IMG/VR virus record: IMGVR_UViG_3300017917_004979
Coordinates: 1-22,270 of that record
DNA from: a virus
DNA length: 22,270 nt
Reading direction: 5' to 3' (one strand)
How positions within the stretch are numbered: position 1 is the first letter of the stretch; each line of letters opens with the position of its first letter. The position numbers were made by a program, and so were the translations under genes. The notes under the pieces are model-generated. The model saw only the letters and a list, made by a program, of their open reading frames with translations. It had not been told where the DNA came from and ran no database searches. Below, one piece after another: positions 21,572 to 22,270 of the stretch.

Positions 21572-22222
21572 TTAATTCCATTCAAGTGCTTCAGAGACCG
21601 CTGGAAACTGCTCTCTGAAGACTTGTTTACATGCCTCAGCAATCTCCATGTGCTCCTTCTGAGTGCCATTCGCAGACCGCAGATTGATGTAGTGAATCCA
21701 ACTACGGCATGATCCAGTCATGTAGATTCTAGTTGGAGTTGCCAAAGGAAGCACAAATCTTGCACACTCTTTAGCAACACCTTGACTTAAAAGAAAATTA
21801 TAGACATCTTGAGCATCTCTGAAGAGCTCTTGGATCATCTTATTCATTACAAAAACTTTTTCTTCATCCAAATCATCAATCGAATTTTGACGATTTTTAG
21901 TATCTTGTCTACGTAATTCTGGCAAAGGAATGTCAGTGCTCAGTAAATTGGTATCAGCATAACGTTGAGAAAACTCTTGAAATGTAAAACTACGGTGTCG
22001 AAGTATCTGTGCTGCAATACCACGAGTAGTTTCAATTTCGAGAGTCATAGAAGACTGCTCAAACACAGACCAATGATTATGCTTAATACAATAAGCAAGC
22101 AACTTGGCATAGTTTTCGTTGTCCTGATTCGCAGGATTAGAAACTCTAGCAATATATGCCATTGTTTTTTCTGCATCTGGAGTAATACTAATCAGTTTTA
22201 CTTTATCAGTCTGGATATCCAT
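21572..22222 (-). CDS. thyX: Flavin-dependent thymidylate synthase ThyX
   Basis: ThyX makes dTMP from dUMP using FAD, NADPH and methylene-tetrahydrofolate, supplying thymidine for AT-rich phage DNA. The exact RHRx7S motif is present in RHRSFTFQEFSQRY, together with ARVSNPANQDNENYAKLLAY, HNHWSVFEQSSMTLEIET, and RIYMTGSCRSWIHYINLRSA near the C-terminus. Length is about 216 aa from the chosen ATG at 22222, which has GGAG 6 nt upstream and precedes the conserved KVKLISITPDAEK. Other in-frame ATGs exist at 22249, 22237 (with GAGG 6 nt upstream) and 22225, so the start is not certain. Its beginning overlaps the end of an upstream acidic gene. Confidence 0.94.
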   Translation of the reverse strand: MDIQTDKVKLISITPDAEKTMAYIARVSNPANQDNENYAKLLAYCIKHNHWSVFEQSSMTLEIETTRGIAAQILRHRSFTFQEFSQRYADTNLLSTDIPLPELRRQDTKNRQNSIDDLDEEKVFVMNKMIQELFRDAQDVYNFLLSQGVAKECARFVLPLATPTRIYMTGSCRSWIHYINLRSANGTQKEHMEIAEACKQVFREQFPAVSEALEWN

Positions 22223-22270
22223 CATCGTCTCCGTCATAAAATACCTCATCGTAATCTGTAATGTAAGGCA
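22206..22270 (-). CDS. Partial gene end with acidic tail
   Basis: From the right edge a frame runs PYITDYDEVFYDGDDDGYPD and stops at TGA (22208..22206), overlapping the start of thyX in another frame. The acidic, aromatic tail looks like a genuine C-terminus, and the overlap fits the packed style of this operon. Only 20 residues are visible, so no function can be given. Confidence 0.45.
   Translation of the reverse strand, partial: PYITDYDEVFYDGDDDGYPD

Overview
This window is a piece of a T4-like marine cyanophage (cyanomyovirus) genome. The evidence is a low-GC sequence packed with recognisable T4 core genes (gp4, gp48, gp53, gp54, gp26, gp5, gp32, gp33, gp59) beside genes typical of cyanobacterial viruses (CP12, PhoH, ThyX, two tRNAs, 2-oxoglutarate oxygenases). 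Most genes lie on the minus strand, so they read from high to low coordinates; a plus-strand island runs from about 14614 to 17665. No insertion sequence, CRISPR array or integrase is visible, and no stretch over 300 bases lacks a gene.

Replication and nucleotide block (about 22270-17737, minus): the tail end of an acidic protein, thyX, a small FmdB-like protein, phoH, a PD-(D/E)XK nuclease, gp33 (late transcription co-activator), gp59 (helicase loader), a DUF1825-like protein and gp32 (ssDNA-binding protein). From phoH to the DUF1825-like gene the starts and stops overlap or touch. gp32 has its own sigma70-type promoter and a strong terminator hairpin.

Tail and baseplate block: on the plus strand gp4, an unknown 116-aa gene, gp48 and gp53; divergently on the minus strand gp54, gp26, a gp51-like ORF, two large tail-interior proteins (a tape-measure-like protein with an M23-like domain, and a protein with a tail-lysozyme domain), a gp27-like hub protein, cp12, gp5 and two spike or needle proteins. 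Late-promoter-like ATAAATA boxes precede gp4, gp48 and gp26.

Accessory block (about 2627-1, minus): a small conserved-type protein, tRNA-Leu(UAA), tRNA-Thr(UGU), a 52-aa protein, two paralogous 2OG-Fe(II) oxygenases, a sulfotransferase-like protein and the start of another gene. This cassette is much more AT-rich than the core genes.

The most interesting signal is at the end of gp26. A canonical -1 slippery heptamer (T TTT TTC) lies one codon before the gp26 stop. It is followed after 9 nt by a 7-bp hairpin, and the -1 frame runs open into the gp51-like ORF, directly ahead of a tape-measure-like gene. This matches the layout of the lambda G/GT tail-assembly-chaperone frameshift in a T4-like phage. 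Other notable points are a missing zinc-ligand His in the M23-like domain, a gp5 without a visible lysozyme domain while a neighbour carries one, CP12 embedded in the hub operon, and a gp32 with no cysteine.
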